9,030 bases of DNA from JBJXFY01 sp046155815 (GCA_046155815.1 JBJXFY010000219.1:1-9030); one strand, 5' to 3'; shown: positions 1 through 5,963, counted from the stretch's first letter. Notes: generated from the sequence alone by a model not told the origin. Program-made: numbers and translations.

Positions 1-62
1 TAGCCGGCGTGATGCCGGCCGATGTTGCCCATGCCGAGGAGGCCGAGGCGGAGTTCGTTCAT
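1..62 (-). CDS. Gfo/Idh/MocA family oxidoreductase, N-terminal fragment (cut by window edge)
   Basis: Only the first 20 codons are inside the window. The minus strand from the ATG at 62 reads MNELRLGLLGMGNIG followed by RHHAG. This is a beta-strand followed by the GxGxxG glycine-rich turn of an N-terminal NAD(P)-binding Rossmann fold, then the helix start typical of Gfo/Idh/MocA sugar or inositol dehydrogenases (family knowledge). The substrate cannot be told from this piece. The ATG at 62 is chosen because the Rossmann strand begins directly after it; a TTG seven codons upstream would only add a tail. No Shine-Dalgarno sequence is visible upstream. The gene points out of the window and diverges from the gene at 305. 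Another dinucleotide-binding family remains possible because only the glycine motif is seen. Confidence 0.72.
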   Translation of the reverse strand, partial: MNELRLGLLGMGNIGRHHAG

Positions 63-304
63 GCGTTGGAGGAAGGAAACCAAAGCTGGACACACCGGGG
101 GCGGGCAAGCCGGTTCTTCCACGTCCGCACGCCTCCCGGCTCCGACACCAACCAGCCTTTCCACTTCGGGTGTGTAGCACGCAGTCTGCTGCCACGGGTC
201 GCCTAACCGAAACGGCGTTCAGTCAGCCTTCCTTTTGAATCCAATTACGAGGACCGATAGGAAAGCCGTCCGGGCGCTCTGCATGTCACAGAGCCAACAC
301 GAGC
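63..304. other. Divergent intergenic region with falling GC content
   Basis: These 242 bases separate the leftward oxidoreductase from the rightward zinc-finger gene. I see no convincing gene, tRNA or terminator. The first 140 bases are GC-rich like the flanks. From about 205 onward the composition becomes AT-richer and stays so to 1039, which suggests the foreign segment starts inside this spacer rather than at the start codon of the next gene. Both promoters should lie here, but I found no hexamer pair good enough to report. Confidence 0.4.
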
Positions 305-1039
305 GTGGCCAGCCGCCTTTGTGGACGCGAATCCGTCCTAGTCGATTCACACACTATTCCTAGACGGCTATACAAGGCATTGAAGGCCGGGACAGGCTTC
401 TATCGAGTATTGTCAACAGACTCAAAAAGAGAGGAAGTCAACGAGCAGAGTTGCATTACTGAACCCCTCCTGTGCCGACGATGTGACAATGAACGTCTAG
501 GCAAGTGTGAGAGACATGTCGCGCAGCTGCTTGGAGGCATCGATTCCAAGATTGGCATTCAAGCAGGCCGGATTTTGAAGCTAGATCGATTCAACTATAA
601 GCGACTCAAGAACGGGCTGCTATCGATCCTCTGGCGAATGAGCATTTCTTCGGATCCGTTTTTTTCCGAAGTCGACTTGGGAAGCCGGCATGAAGAACGG
701 TTGCGGCTGGCTTTACTGGATGATGCGGAATTTCAAGAGGAAGAATATGCAATAATGCTAACAGTCCCGCTTTTGGATGGTGCGCATTCACAAGAATGGA
801 TTCTGCCGCGACCACATGTTACCCGAATGGCCGGGAACCGAATTTATTCGTGCTTGCTGGCTGGACTCATGTTTTCGTTCTTTGTCGGCTCTGCAGCATT
901 GGACAGCAGGGTGCAGCGTCTGATCCTTCGTCGCACGCACTGGCCGATTGTCATCGCAGACATTCGGGAAATTCCGGTTCTCAGCGAGATCTGCCGACAA
1001 CTCTGCAACGCTAGGGCATTCAGAATAATGCGAAGCTAG
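305..1039 (+). CDS. Hypothetical zinc-finger/HNH-like protein, AT-richer than its neighbours
   Basis: This encodes 244 residues without a confidently named function. An N-terminal RLCGRE...DSHTIP segment (residues 4-19) resembles the start of a widespread uncharacterised bacterial family that I recall beginning CRLC...SHIIP. It is followed by LLCRRC (55-60) and KCERH (67-71), then an ILKLDRFNYKRLKNG...SILWRMSISSDPFFSEV block (90-123) and an HEERLRLALLDD block (129-140). The Cys pairs and the SH-x-IP motif suggest a zinc-stabilised HNH-like fold, but nuclease activity is inference. The first Cys of the expected CxxC is Ser3 here (SRLC), which may weaken metal binding. A hydrophobic stretch lies at about 181-198. 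The GTG start at 305 is the first plausible start after an in-frame stop at 236 and puts the motif at the N-terminus as in relatives; no Shine-Dalgarno is seen. Base composition near 50% GC contrasts with about 70% around it, suggesting horizontal transfer. The stop lies one base from the convergent hpnA stop. Confidence 0.72.
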   Translation: MASRLCGRESVLVDSHTIPRRLYKALKAGTGFYRVLSTDSKREEVNEQSCITEPLLCRRCDNERLGKCERHVAQLLGGIDSKIGIQAGRILKLDRFNYKRLKNGLLSILWRMSISSDPFFSEVDLGSRHEERLRLALLDDAEFQEEEYAIMLTVPLLDGAHSQEWILPRPHVTRMAGNRIYSCLLAGLMFSFFVGSAALDSRVQRLILRRTHWPIVIADIREIPVLSEICRQLCNARAFRIMRS

Positions 1040-1040
1040 G

Positions 1041-2054
1041 TCACCCATCCTTCACGTACCCCTTCTCCCGGAACCACTCCACCGCCCCTTGCAGCGCCTC
1101 GCGGGGCGGGGTCTGGGGCAGGCCGAGTTCGCGGACGGCCTTGGCCGGGCTGAACCACATCTTGTACTTCGCCATGCGCACGCCGCCGAGCGGGGCCTTC
1201 GGCTCCTTCCGCGTGACGGCGGACAGCGCCTCGTTGGCCAGCGCGCCCGTGTACGCCAGCCAGTACGGCACGCGCCACGTCGGGGCCGGCTGGCCGGTGA
1301 GTTCGGCGAGCACGTCGAGCATCCGCTTCATGGTCCAGTTGCCGTCCGCGTGGCCGAGGATGTAGCGCTCGCCCACGCGCCCGCGCTCCGCGGCGAGGAT
1401 GTGCCCGGCCGCCACGTCGGCGACGTGGACGTAGTTCAGGCCGGTGTCCACGTAGCCCGGCAGCGCGCGGTGGAGGAAGTCGAGGATGACCTTGCCGGTG
1501 GGCGTGGGCTTCACGTCGCGCGGGCCGACGGGGGCGCTGGGGTTCACGATGACGACGGGCGCGCCCTGCCCGTAAAGCTCGCGGGCGACCTGCTCGGCCC
1601 GCCATTTCGAGCGCTTGTAGTGGTTCGTCATCTGCGCCTCGGAAACGGGCGCGCCCTCGTCGGTCGGGATGAAGTTCCCCTGCGCATCGGCCCTGGGCAG
1701 GCCGATGCAGCCGACGGTGCTGGTGTACACGATGCGCCGGCAGCCGGCCTGCCAGGCGGCGGTGAGGACGGCACGGGTGCCCTCGACGTTGGCGCGGTAC
1801 ATGGGCGCGTAGTCGGGCAGCCAGAGATGGTAGCTGGCGGCGACGTGGAAGCACCAGTCGCAGCCGCGCAGGCCGCGCCAGAGCGCCGCCTCGTCGTGGA
1901 GGTCGCCGGGGATCGCCTCGCAGTCCGCGCCGGCGAGGCCGCGGAGGTCCGCACCAGGGCGGAGGAGGGCGCGGACCTCGTGGCCGTGCGCGCGCAGGGC
2001 GTGGACGAGGTTCGCGCCGACAAAGCCCGACGCGCCGGTGACGAAGCACTTCAT
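1041..2054 (-). CDS. hpnA: Hopanoid-associated sugar epimerase HpnA (NAD-dependent epimerase/dehydratase)
   Basis: This is a 337-residue extended short-chain dehydrogenase, a full length for the family. It starts MKCFVTGASGFVGANL, with the NAD-binding TGxxGxxG at residues 6-13. The catalytic region has YTSTVG (110-115) and the Tyr146-x3-Lys150 pair in HYKRSKW. The blocks NPSAPVGPRDVKPTPTGK (171-188), YVDTGLNYVHVADVAAGH (201-218) and GERYILG (228-234) match what I know of the hopanoid-associated epimerase family HpnA rather than generic GalE. In other bacteria hpnA sits with squalene-hopene cyclase and other hopanoid genes and is thought to act on sugar or side-chain intermediates; the exact reaction is unsettled. 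No other hopanoid gene is in this window. The start at 2054 is chosen because the Rossmann strand begins there; longer upstream readings translate into low-complexity spacer. It is divergent from the sigma factor and convergent with the zinc-finger gene. Confidence 0.88.
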   Translation of the reverse strand: MKCFVTGASGFVGANLVHALRAHGHEVRALLRPGADLRGLAGADCEAIPGDLHDEAALWRGLRGCDWCFHVAASYHLWLPDYAPMYRANVEGTRAVLTAAWQAGCRRIVYTSTVGCIGLPRADAQGNFIPTDEGAPVSEAQMTNHYKRSKWRAEQVARELYGQGAPVVIVNPSAPVGPRDVKPTPTGKVILDFLHRALPGYVDTGLNYVHVADVAAGHILAAERGRVGERYILGHADGNWTMKRMLDVLAELTGQPAPTWRVPYWLAYTGALANEALSAVTRKEPKAPLGGVRMAKYKMWFSPAKAVRELGLPQTPPREALQGAVEWFREKGYVKDG

Positions 2055-2156
2055 GAGCGGCGCGAAACGCTGGCGGGACACGGGGCGGAGCGGCAAACCC
2101 TTTTCCATCCGGCGGGCGCGGGAGGATGGGGCGTGCCCCCGCAGCAGCTTTCGCCT

Positions 2157-2186
2157 TTGAACATCCCTCCCCGCCGCGCCTTCAAT
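2157..2186 (+). promoter_or_regulatory. Candidate promoter of the ECF sigma gene, leaderless geometry
   Basis: TTGAAC (2157-2162) and TTCAAT (2181-2186) are separated by 18 bases. Each matches four of six positions of the housekeeping -35 and -10 consensus. The -10-like hexamer ends five bases before the GTG at 2192, so transcription would begin at about the start codon. This supports 2192 as the real start. It is only a pattern match in a short spacer, so confidence is low. Confidence 0.35.
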
Positions 2187-2191
2187 CACGC

Positions 2192-2812
2192 GTGGCCGCC
2201 CCCGACGAAGCCGACCTCCTCGCCCGCTGCCGCGCGGGCGACGGCGACGCGTGGGGCGACTTGTTCGACCGCCACTACGCCGCCACCGTGCGGTTCATCT
2301 TCCAGCTCGCGCCGCAGTTCACCGCGGAGGATGCCGACGAGGTCGGCCAGGAGGCCTTCCTCGCCGTGATCCGCCACCTGGACGAGTTCGACGGCCGCAG
2401 CGCGGTGCAGACGTGGATTTTCCGCATCGCGGCCAACAAGGCCCGGGACTTCATGGAAAAACAGCGTGCCGCCAAGCGCGGCGGGGGCGTCGCGCCGCTG
2501 AGCCTGCACGCGCCCGACCCCGGCACCGGCCTCGCGCCCGACCCGCCGAGCCCGGCGGCCGGCCCGGCAGAACGCCTTCTGGCCGCGGAGCGCCACGCGG
2601 AAGTCCACGCCGCGCTCGCGGCGCTGGGAGATCCCTGCCGCGAGCTGCTGGAGCTGCGCTACTTCGGCGGGCTGGACTACGGGGCCATTGGCAGCACGCT
2701 CGGCCTGAATCTGAAGACCGTAAGCTCCCGCCTCAGCCGCTGCCTCGACAGGCTGGGCGAACGCCTCCGCGCCGGCGAGGCGGAGCCGACGCCGCTGAAA
2801 CCCGTCCAATGA
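2192..2812 (+). CDS. ECF-type RNA polymerase sigma factor (sigma-70 family)
   Basis: This encodes 206 residues from the GTG at 2192. Sigma region 2 spans about residues 20-92. It contains DADEVGQEAFLAVIRHLDEF (47-66), the core-polymerase binding helix, and TWIFRIAANKARDFMEKQR (74-92), the -10 recognition helix. A Pro/Gly/Ala-rich linker covers about 95-128. Region 4 (about 130-192) holds the helix-turn-helix LDYGAIGSTLGLNLKTVSSR, which would read the -35 element. It should direct RNA polymerase to a small stress or envelope regulon. An in-frame ATG at 2126 would add 22 residues of spacer-like sequence (Ala/Pro/Arg-rich), with GGAG too close to act as a ribosome site. I prefer 2192 because ECF proteins normally begin just before this DEADLLARCRAG helix. 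The TGA stop (2810-2812) overlaps an ATG at 2809. The next large gene is the likely regulator of this factor. Confidence 0.9.
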   Translation: MAAPDEADLLARCRAGDGDAWGDLFDRHYAATVRFIFQLAPQFTAEDADEVGQEAFLAVIRHLDEFDGRSAVQTWIFRIAANKARDFMEKQRAAKRGGGVAPLSLHAPDPGTGLAPDPPSPAAGPAERLLAAERHAEVHAALAALGDPCRELLELRYFGGLDYGAIGSTLGLNLKTVSSRLSRCLDRLGERLRAGEAEPTPLKPVQ

Positions 2813-2979
2813 ACGTGAACAGTCCGCTCCATTTCACGGAAGAAAACGAAGGCAACGAAGAAGGGCCTCAAGCCGACATGTCCGGCGGTGGTGCCCGGCC
2901 ACGCCGCCAGCCCGGCCGACGCGCCGGGAAGACTTCTGGGTTCCCCGTGTTGCCTCCTGTTCCGGCCGCCTTTCCGTGA
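2809..2979 (+). CDS. Doubtful 56-residue reading frame across the palindromic element
   Basis: The ATG at 2809 overlaps the sigma factor stop (ATGA). The TGA at 2977-2979 overlaps the next gene's ATG by one base (TGATG). The predicted peptide starts MNVNSPLHFTEENEGNEEG and then becomes Arg/Pro/Gly-rich, ending in a hydrophobic Pro-rich tail. It shows no domain I recognise, and its sequence follows the inverted repeat, so it is probably not selected as a protein. Its start looks like a duplicated copy of the downstream start (both begin MNV). It could still let ribosomes travel from the sigma gene to the membrane-protein gene, keeping the two translationally coupled across the insertion. Confidence 0.25.
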   Translation: MNVNSPLHFTEENEGNEEGPQADMSGGGARPRRQPGRRAGKTSGFPVLPPVPAAFP

Positions 2980-2987
2980 TGAACGTG
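2809..2987. repeat. Insertion-like palindromic element flanked by a 9-bp direct repeat
   Basis: ATGAACGTG occurs at 2809-2817 and again at 2979-2987, bracketing 161 bases. The enclosed DNA has an exact 8-bp inverted pair, TCACGGAA (2834-2841) and TTCCGTGA (2972-2979), and a second pair, GGCAAC (2851-2856) and GTTGCC (2949-2954). Its centre is GC-rich and self-complementary, including the palindrome GACATGTC (2875-2882). The AT-rich arm GAAGAAAACGAAGGCAACGAAG (a GAA/ACG purine pattern) looks like interspersed repeats I associate with Verrucomicrobiota genomes. The simplest reading is a small non-autonomous element that inserted at the start of the downstream gene and made a 9-bp target duplication. 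The left inverted arm begins 17 bases inside the boundary, so the ends are not perfectly symmetrical. Confidence 0.6.
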
Positions 2988-3959
2988 CCCGACCAGCCCG
3001 GCCAGCACGCCGACGATCGCCTCCGCGCCGCCGCGGAAGCGCGCCGACAGGACGCGCCGGACTTCGCGCTGCACCCGGCCACGCGGCGGATGCTCGTGGA
3101 CGAGGCCCGCCGCCAGCACGCCCGCCGCGCGCCCACGCAGGGCGGACCGTGGCGCGTGCGGTGGATTTGGGCCTGGGCCAGCGGACTGGCGCTGGTGGCC
3201 ACCGTGCTGGTGCTGCAGCCGCTGGCGAAGACCAAGGCCCGGCGGCTCGCCCAGCCGGCGCCGCCGGCCGCGGAAGCGGCACCCGTCCTGGAGTCCCTCG
3301 CCTTGAAGGAGGACGGGCTGGCGGTCGCGACGAACCTGCATCAGGAGCCTCTTCTGGCCCTGGCCGAAGCGCCGCCGGCCCTGCGGGAATTGTCCCCTGT
3401 CGGTGAAGCGGCAGTACCCGCCGCCCCGCCCGCGCCCCCCGAGTTCCTCAGCCTCGCGGGGGCGCAGGCGCCGGGAGCCGGCGGCGGGAACCTGTCTCTC
3501 GGCGCGCCGGTCAGGGTCGCCGCACTGCCGGCCGGGCAGCGCTTCCTGCGGGTCCGGACGCCGGCGGAGCGCGCCCGGCGCGACGCCGCGCCCGGCGTGC
3601 TCGAGCGCTTCACAGTGCACGCCGAGGGCGGCGCACTCGTGCTGACCGACTCCGACGGCTCGGTGTACCGCGGGGAACTGTCCGCGCCGTCCGGCGACGG
3701 CGCCGAGGCCGTGCCGCACGCCTTCCGCGTTGAGGGCACCAACCTCACGCTGCGCCTGCCGGTCGTGGTCACCGGCGTGATCGCCGTGGCCGCGCCATCG
3801 CTGCCGCGGGCGACGGTCGCCGGCCGTGGGCTGGGGGAGCCGGCAGCTTCCCCGAAGCCGGCCTTTCTCTCGCTGCGCGGGACGTCCGTCATCGGGGGCA
3901 CCAACCGCGTCGAGATCCTCGCCGCCCCGCCCCGCCCGGACTCGCCGCCGGCGGCGTGA
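2979..3959 (+). CDS. Single-pass membrane protein, putative anti-sigma or signal-sensing partner of the ECF factor
   Basis: This encodes 326 residues. An Arg-rich, charged N-terminal part (1-60, with a likely helix around DEARRQHARR at 41-50) is followed by one membrane segment at about 61-82 (RWIWAWASGLALVATVLVLQ). A long Pro/Ala-rich region (about 90-185) leads to a C-terminal globular part with RFTVHAEGGALVLTDSDGSV (210-229), AFRVEGTNLTLRLPVVVTG (248-266) and a final FLSLRGTSVIGGTNRVEI strand block. Similar DGSVY...FRVxGTN domains follow ECF genes in Verrucomicrobiota, as far as I recall. Position directly after the sigma gene and the topology (inside N-terminus, outside C-terminus) suggest an anti-sigma factor. 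However, there is no cysteine at all, so the classical HxxxCxxC zinc anti-sigma motif is absent. The ATG at 2979 is preferred over the GTG at 2976 because it lies in the repeated ATGAACGTG and overlaps the preceding stop. Confidence 0.72.
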   Translation: MNVPDQPGQHADDRLRAAAEARRQDAPDFALHPATRRMLVDEARRQHARRAPTQGGPWRVRWIWAWASGLALVATVLVLQPLAKTKARRLAQPAPPAAEAAPVLESLALKEDGLAVATNLHQEPLLALAEAPPALRELSPVGEAAVPAAPPAPPEFLSLAGAQAPGAGGGNLSLGAPVRVAALPAGQRFLRVRTPAERARRDAAPGVLERFTVHAEGGALVLTDSDGSVYRGELSAPSGDGAEAVPHAFRVEGTNLTLRLPVVVTGVIAVAAPSLPRATVAGRGLGEPAASPKPAFLSLRGTSVIGGTNRVEILAAPPRPDSPPAA

Positions 3960-4006
3960 GCCGGCGGCCGGGGCAACTGCCGGATTCCCAACGGGAGCCC
4001 GGGGCC

Positions 4007-4020
4007 GCTAGCCTCGCGGC
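4007..4020 (+). promoter_or_regulatory. Candidate -10 region of the glutamine synthetase gene (shared near-start motif)
   Basis: GCTAGCCTCGC at 4007-4017 ends three bases before the GTG start at 4021. It matches GCTATCCTCGC in front of the DUF2256 gene at ten of eleven positions. TAGCCT (4009-4014) may serve as the -10, with TTCCCA (3985-3990) as a weak -35 at 18 bases. The spacing implies a leaderless or nearly leaderless transcript, which fits the absence of a Shine-Dalgarno sequence. Confidence 0.35.
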
Positions 4021-5409
4021 GTGACGCTGCCAGAACTCGCCGCCCAGGTCCTTGCCGGCTCGGTGGACACCGTCCTTGTCGCCTTTCCCGATCCCTTCGG
4101 CCGGCTGGTCGGCAAGCGCTTCCGCGCCCCCGTGTTTCTCGACTCCGTCGCGAAGCACGGCACACATGGCTGCAACTACCTGCTCACGGTGAACCTCGAC
4201 ATGGATCCGCTCGACGGGTTCCAGGTGGCGAACTGGGCCGCGGGCTTCGGCGATTTCGAGCTGCGCCCGGATCTGGACACCATTCGCCTGCTGCCATGGC
4301 AGCCCGGCTCCGCGCTTGTGATCTGCGACCTGTTCCGGCACGACGGCGCACGCGTGGAGGAGGCGCCGCGCTCCGTGCTGCGCCGGCAGCTGGGACGGCT
4401 GCAACGGCTCGGCTGGGGCTGCGTCTGCGCGAGTGAGTTGGAATTCTACCTCTTCAACCAGACCTATGAGTCGGCCTTCGCCGCCGGCTACCGCGACCTG
4501 AGGCCTTCCAGCGACTACCGGATAGACTACCATCTCATGCAGCCGACGCGCGACGAGGCGTTGATGCGCGCGATCCGCGAGGGCATGACGGCCGCGCGCG
4601 TGCCCGTCGAGGGCAGCAAGGGCGAGTGGAGCCGCGGCCAGCACGAGATCAACTTCACCTGCGGTGAGCCGCTCGCGATGGCCGACCTGCACGTCCTCTT
4701 CAAGCAGGGCGTGAAGGAGATCGCCGCGCAGCACGGCAAGGCCGTGACCTTCATGGCCAAGTACGCGCCCTCGGAGGCCGGCAATTCCTGCCATATCCAC
4801 ATGAGTTTGTGGAAGGGCGGGAGGAATGCGTTTGCTGACAAGGCAAAGGGAAAAGGGAAAAGGGACAAGGCGTCCGGCCCGCCATCCTCAATTCACCACT
4901 CACTCCTGTTCCGGCAGTTCCTCGGCGGGCTGATGAAGTACTCGCCCGAACTCTGCCTCTGCTATGCGCCGACGGTGAACAGCTACAAGCGCTACCAGCC
5001 GGGCTCTTGGGCGCCCACGCGCATGGCCTGGGCCACGGACAACCGCACCACCGGCTTCCGCGTCGTGGGCCACGGGAACTCCTTCCGCCCGGAGAACCGC
5101 ATGCCCGGCGCGGACGCCAATCCCTACCTCGCCTTCGCCGCCATGCTCGCCGCCGGCCTCGCCGGGATCGACGAAGGGCTTGACTGCGGCGACGAGTACC
5201 GCGGCAACGCCTACGTGGACGACTTGCTGCCGCGCCTGCCCCACTCGCTCCGCGACGCCACCGATCTCTTCGGCGGCTCAAAGCTCGCCCGTGCGGCCTT
5301 GGGCGACGCGGTGGTGGACTTCTATGTCCATCACGCCCGCCTCGAGCAGCAGGCTTTCAGCGACGCCGTGACGGACTGGGAGAAGCAGCGGTACTTCGAG
5401 CGGATCTGA
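4021..5409 (+). CDS. Glutamine synthetase family protein (GS/gamma-glutamylpolyamine synthetase-like) with a loop insertion
   Basis: This encodes 462 residues, the usual size of GS-fold ligases, which join ammonia or an amine to glutamate using ATP. The N-terminal beta-grasp part has DTVLVAFPDPFGRLVGKRF (16-34). The catalytic part has the metal-binding ASELEFYLF (137-145), GQHEINFTCGEPLAMADL (206-223), the GNSCHIHMSL nucleotide/metal block (254-263), NSYKRYQPG (320-328), DNRTTGFRV (340-348) and ENRMPGADANPYLA (358-371). All main GS signature residues I can place are present, so it should be active. The sequence style fits the GlnA-like family that includes PuuA-type gamma-glutamyl-amine ligases better than classical nitrogen-assimilating GlnA, so the amine substrate is open. 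Residues about 272-293 (DKAKGKGKRDKASGPPSSIHHS) replace a shorter variable loop and are encoded by low-complexity DNA. The GTG start matches the family N-terminus. The gene stands alone and converges on the yidB-like gene. Confidence 0.9.
   Translation: MTLPELAAQVLAGSVDTVLVAFPDPFGRLVGKRFRAPVFLDSVAKHGTHGCNYLLTVNLDMDPLDGFQVANWAAGFGDFELRPDLDTIRLLPWQPGSALVICDLFRHDGARVEEAPRSVLRRQLGRLQRLGWGCVCASELEFYLFNQTYESAFAAGYRDLRPSSDYRIDYHLMQPTRDEALMRAIREGMTAARVPVEGSKGEWSRGQHEINFTCGEPLAMADLHVLFKQGVKEIAAQHGKAVTFMAKYAPSEAGNSCHIHMSLWKGGRNAFADKAKGKGKRDKASGPPSSIHHSLLFRQFLGGLMKYSPELCLCYAPTVNSYKRYQPGSWAPTRMAWATDNRTTGFRVVGHGNSFRPENRMPGADANPYLAFAAMLAAGLAGIDEGLDCGDEYRGNAYVDDLLPRLPHSLRDATDLFGGSKLARAALGDAVVDFYVHHARLEQQAFSDAVTDWEKQRYFERI
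4837..4905 (+). repeat. In-frame low-complexity insertion inside the glutamine synthetase gene
   Basis: Tandem AAAGGG-AAAAGGG-AAAAGGG (4845-4864) lies between two copies of GACAAGGC at 4837-4844 and 4864-4871. The copies are 27 bases apart, so the duplication adds exactly nine codons (Lys/Gly/Arg-rich). The following stretch to about 4905 (ending CCTCAATTCACCACTCACT) is also AT-richer and unlike GS coding sequence, and it resembles intergenic repeat DNA of Verrucomicrobiota that I recall. The boundary at 4905 is approximate. The reading frame is kept throughout. Confidence 0.6.
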
Positions 5410-5438
5410 ACCGGGCCGCCGCGGACACTTGGCGCCGC

Positions 5439-5858
5439 TCAGCCGAAGAGCCCCTTGCCGCCGCCGCCGAGCAGCGCGGCGAGGCCCTTTTGCAGCGCGT
5501 CGCCGCCGACGGCCTGGCCGTCCGGCGTGAGCTGGTCCACGAGGCCGGGCAGCAGTTGCGCGAGGCCCCCGGAAACCTGCGCGGGCTGGAGGCCGGCCTG
5601 CTGGGCGAGCCCCTGGATCTGGCCGTCGCCGAAGACCTTCGCGATCTGGTCGCCGGACACGGGCAGGTTCGGGCCCTTGGCGACCCACGACTGCGCCACG
5701 TTGCCGAGGCCGGCGGCGTTGAATTTCTGGAGCAGGCCGTCAATGCCGCCGTTCTGCTGGAGGAAGCCGGAGGCGAGCTGGAGCAGGCTGTTGGAGGAGC
5801 CGCCCTGGCCGCCACCGAGGGCGCCGAGGGCCGTTTGAGCGAGTTTGGAAAGGTCCAT
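5439..5858 (-). CDS. yidB: YidB family protein (DUF937-related)
   Basis: This encodes 139 residues. A short N-terminal helix (MDLSKLAQTALGALG) and a Gly/Ser/Gln-rich stretch (16-24) precede the signature block. That block runs GIDGLLQKFNAAGLGNVAQS (38-57), then WVAKGPNLPVSGDQIAKVFG (58-77), and ends LAQLLPGLVDQLTPDG (99-114). This order, with the SWV-x-G-x-N-x-P-[IV]-S element, is characteristic of YidB proteins, which are small, probably soluble, helical and of unknown function. Family length is about 130-150 residues. A Gly-rich tail (131-139) ends the protein. The start at 5858 is chosen because the family begins just before this helix; an in-frame extension to 5906 would run into spacer. 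A possible promoter, TTGACT (5906-5901) with weak CATCAC (5884-5879), lies upstream on the minus strand. It is convergent with glutamine synthetase (29-base gap) and divergent from the DUF2256 gene. Confidence 0.85.
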   Translation of the reverse strand: MDLSKLAQTALGALGGGQGGSSNSLLQLASGFLQQNGGIDGLLQKFNAAGLGNVAQSWVAKGPNLPVSGDQIAKVFGDGQIQGLAQQAGLQPAQVSGGLAQLLPGLVDQLTPDGQAVGGDALQKGLAALLGGGGKGLFG

Positions 5859-5935
5859 GGCTGGAGGGAACAAAACCAGTGATGGCAGAGGCGTCGCCCA
5901 AGTCAATCACGCCGACGGCGCCCGGCGGCGAGGAT

Positions 5936-5963
5936 TTGGCCCGCCGGTATCCCGCGCTATCCT
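5936..5963 (+). promoter_or_regulatory. Candidate promoter of the DUF2256/photolyase-like operon, leaderless geometry
   Basis: TTGGCC (5936-5941) and TATCCT (5958-5963) are 16 bases apart and match the housekeeping -35 and -10 at four of six positions each. The -10 ends eight bases before the ATG at 5972, so the transcript would start at or within a few bases of the start codon. The surrounding GCTATCCTCGC (5956-5966) is nearly the same as the motif before the glutamine synthetase gene. Confidence 0.4.

Noticed and set aside
90..175. 7-bp inverted pair ACACACC (90-96) and GGTGTGT (169-175) in the first intergenic region
   Set aside because: It is short, low in complexity and separated by 72 bases; this is expected by chance and not supported by any other signal.
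9..206. 65-codon plus-strand frame at the left edge
   Set aside because: It lies opposite the clear Rossmann-fold start of the minus-strand oxidoreductase and continues into spacer; the peptide shows no domain features.
2126..2191. 22-codon N-terminal extension of the sigma factor from the ATG at 2126
   Set aside because: The extension is Ala/Pro/Arg-rich spacer-like sequence, the GGAG is too close to the ATG, and a promoter-like pair points to the GTG at 2192. It cannot be excluded without 5'-end data.
1089..2369. 426-codon plus-strand frame covering hpnA and running into the sigma gene
   Set aside because: It is the antisense shadow of hpnA, with Arg/Gly/Val/Ala-rich composition typical of reverse frames in high-GC genes. 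The minus-strand protein has full epimerase motifs.
3889..4800. 303-codon minus-strand frame opposite the glutamine synthetase N-terminal half
   Set aside because: The opposite strand encodes conserved glutamine synthetase motifs; this frame has no recognisable domain.
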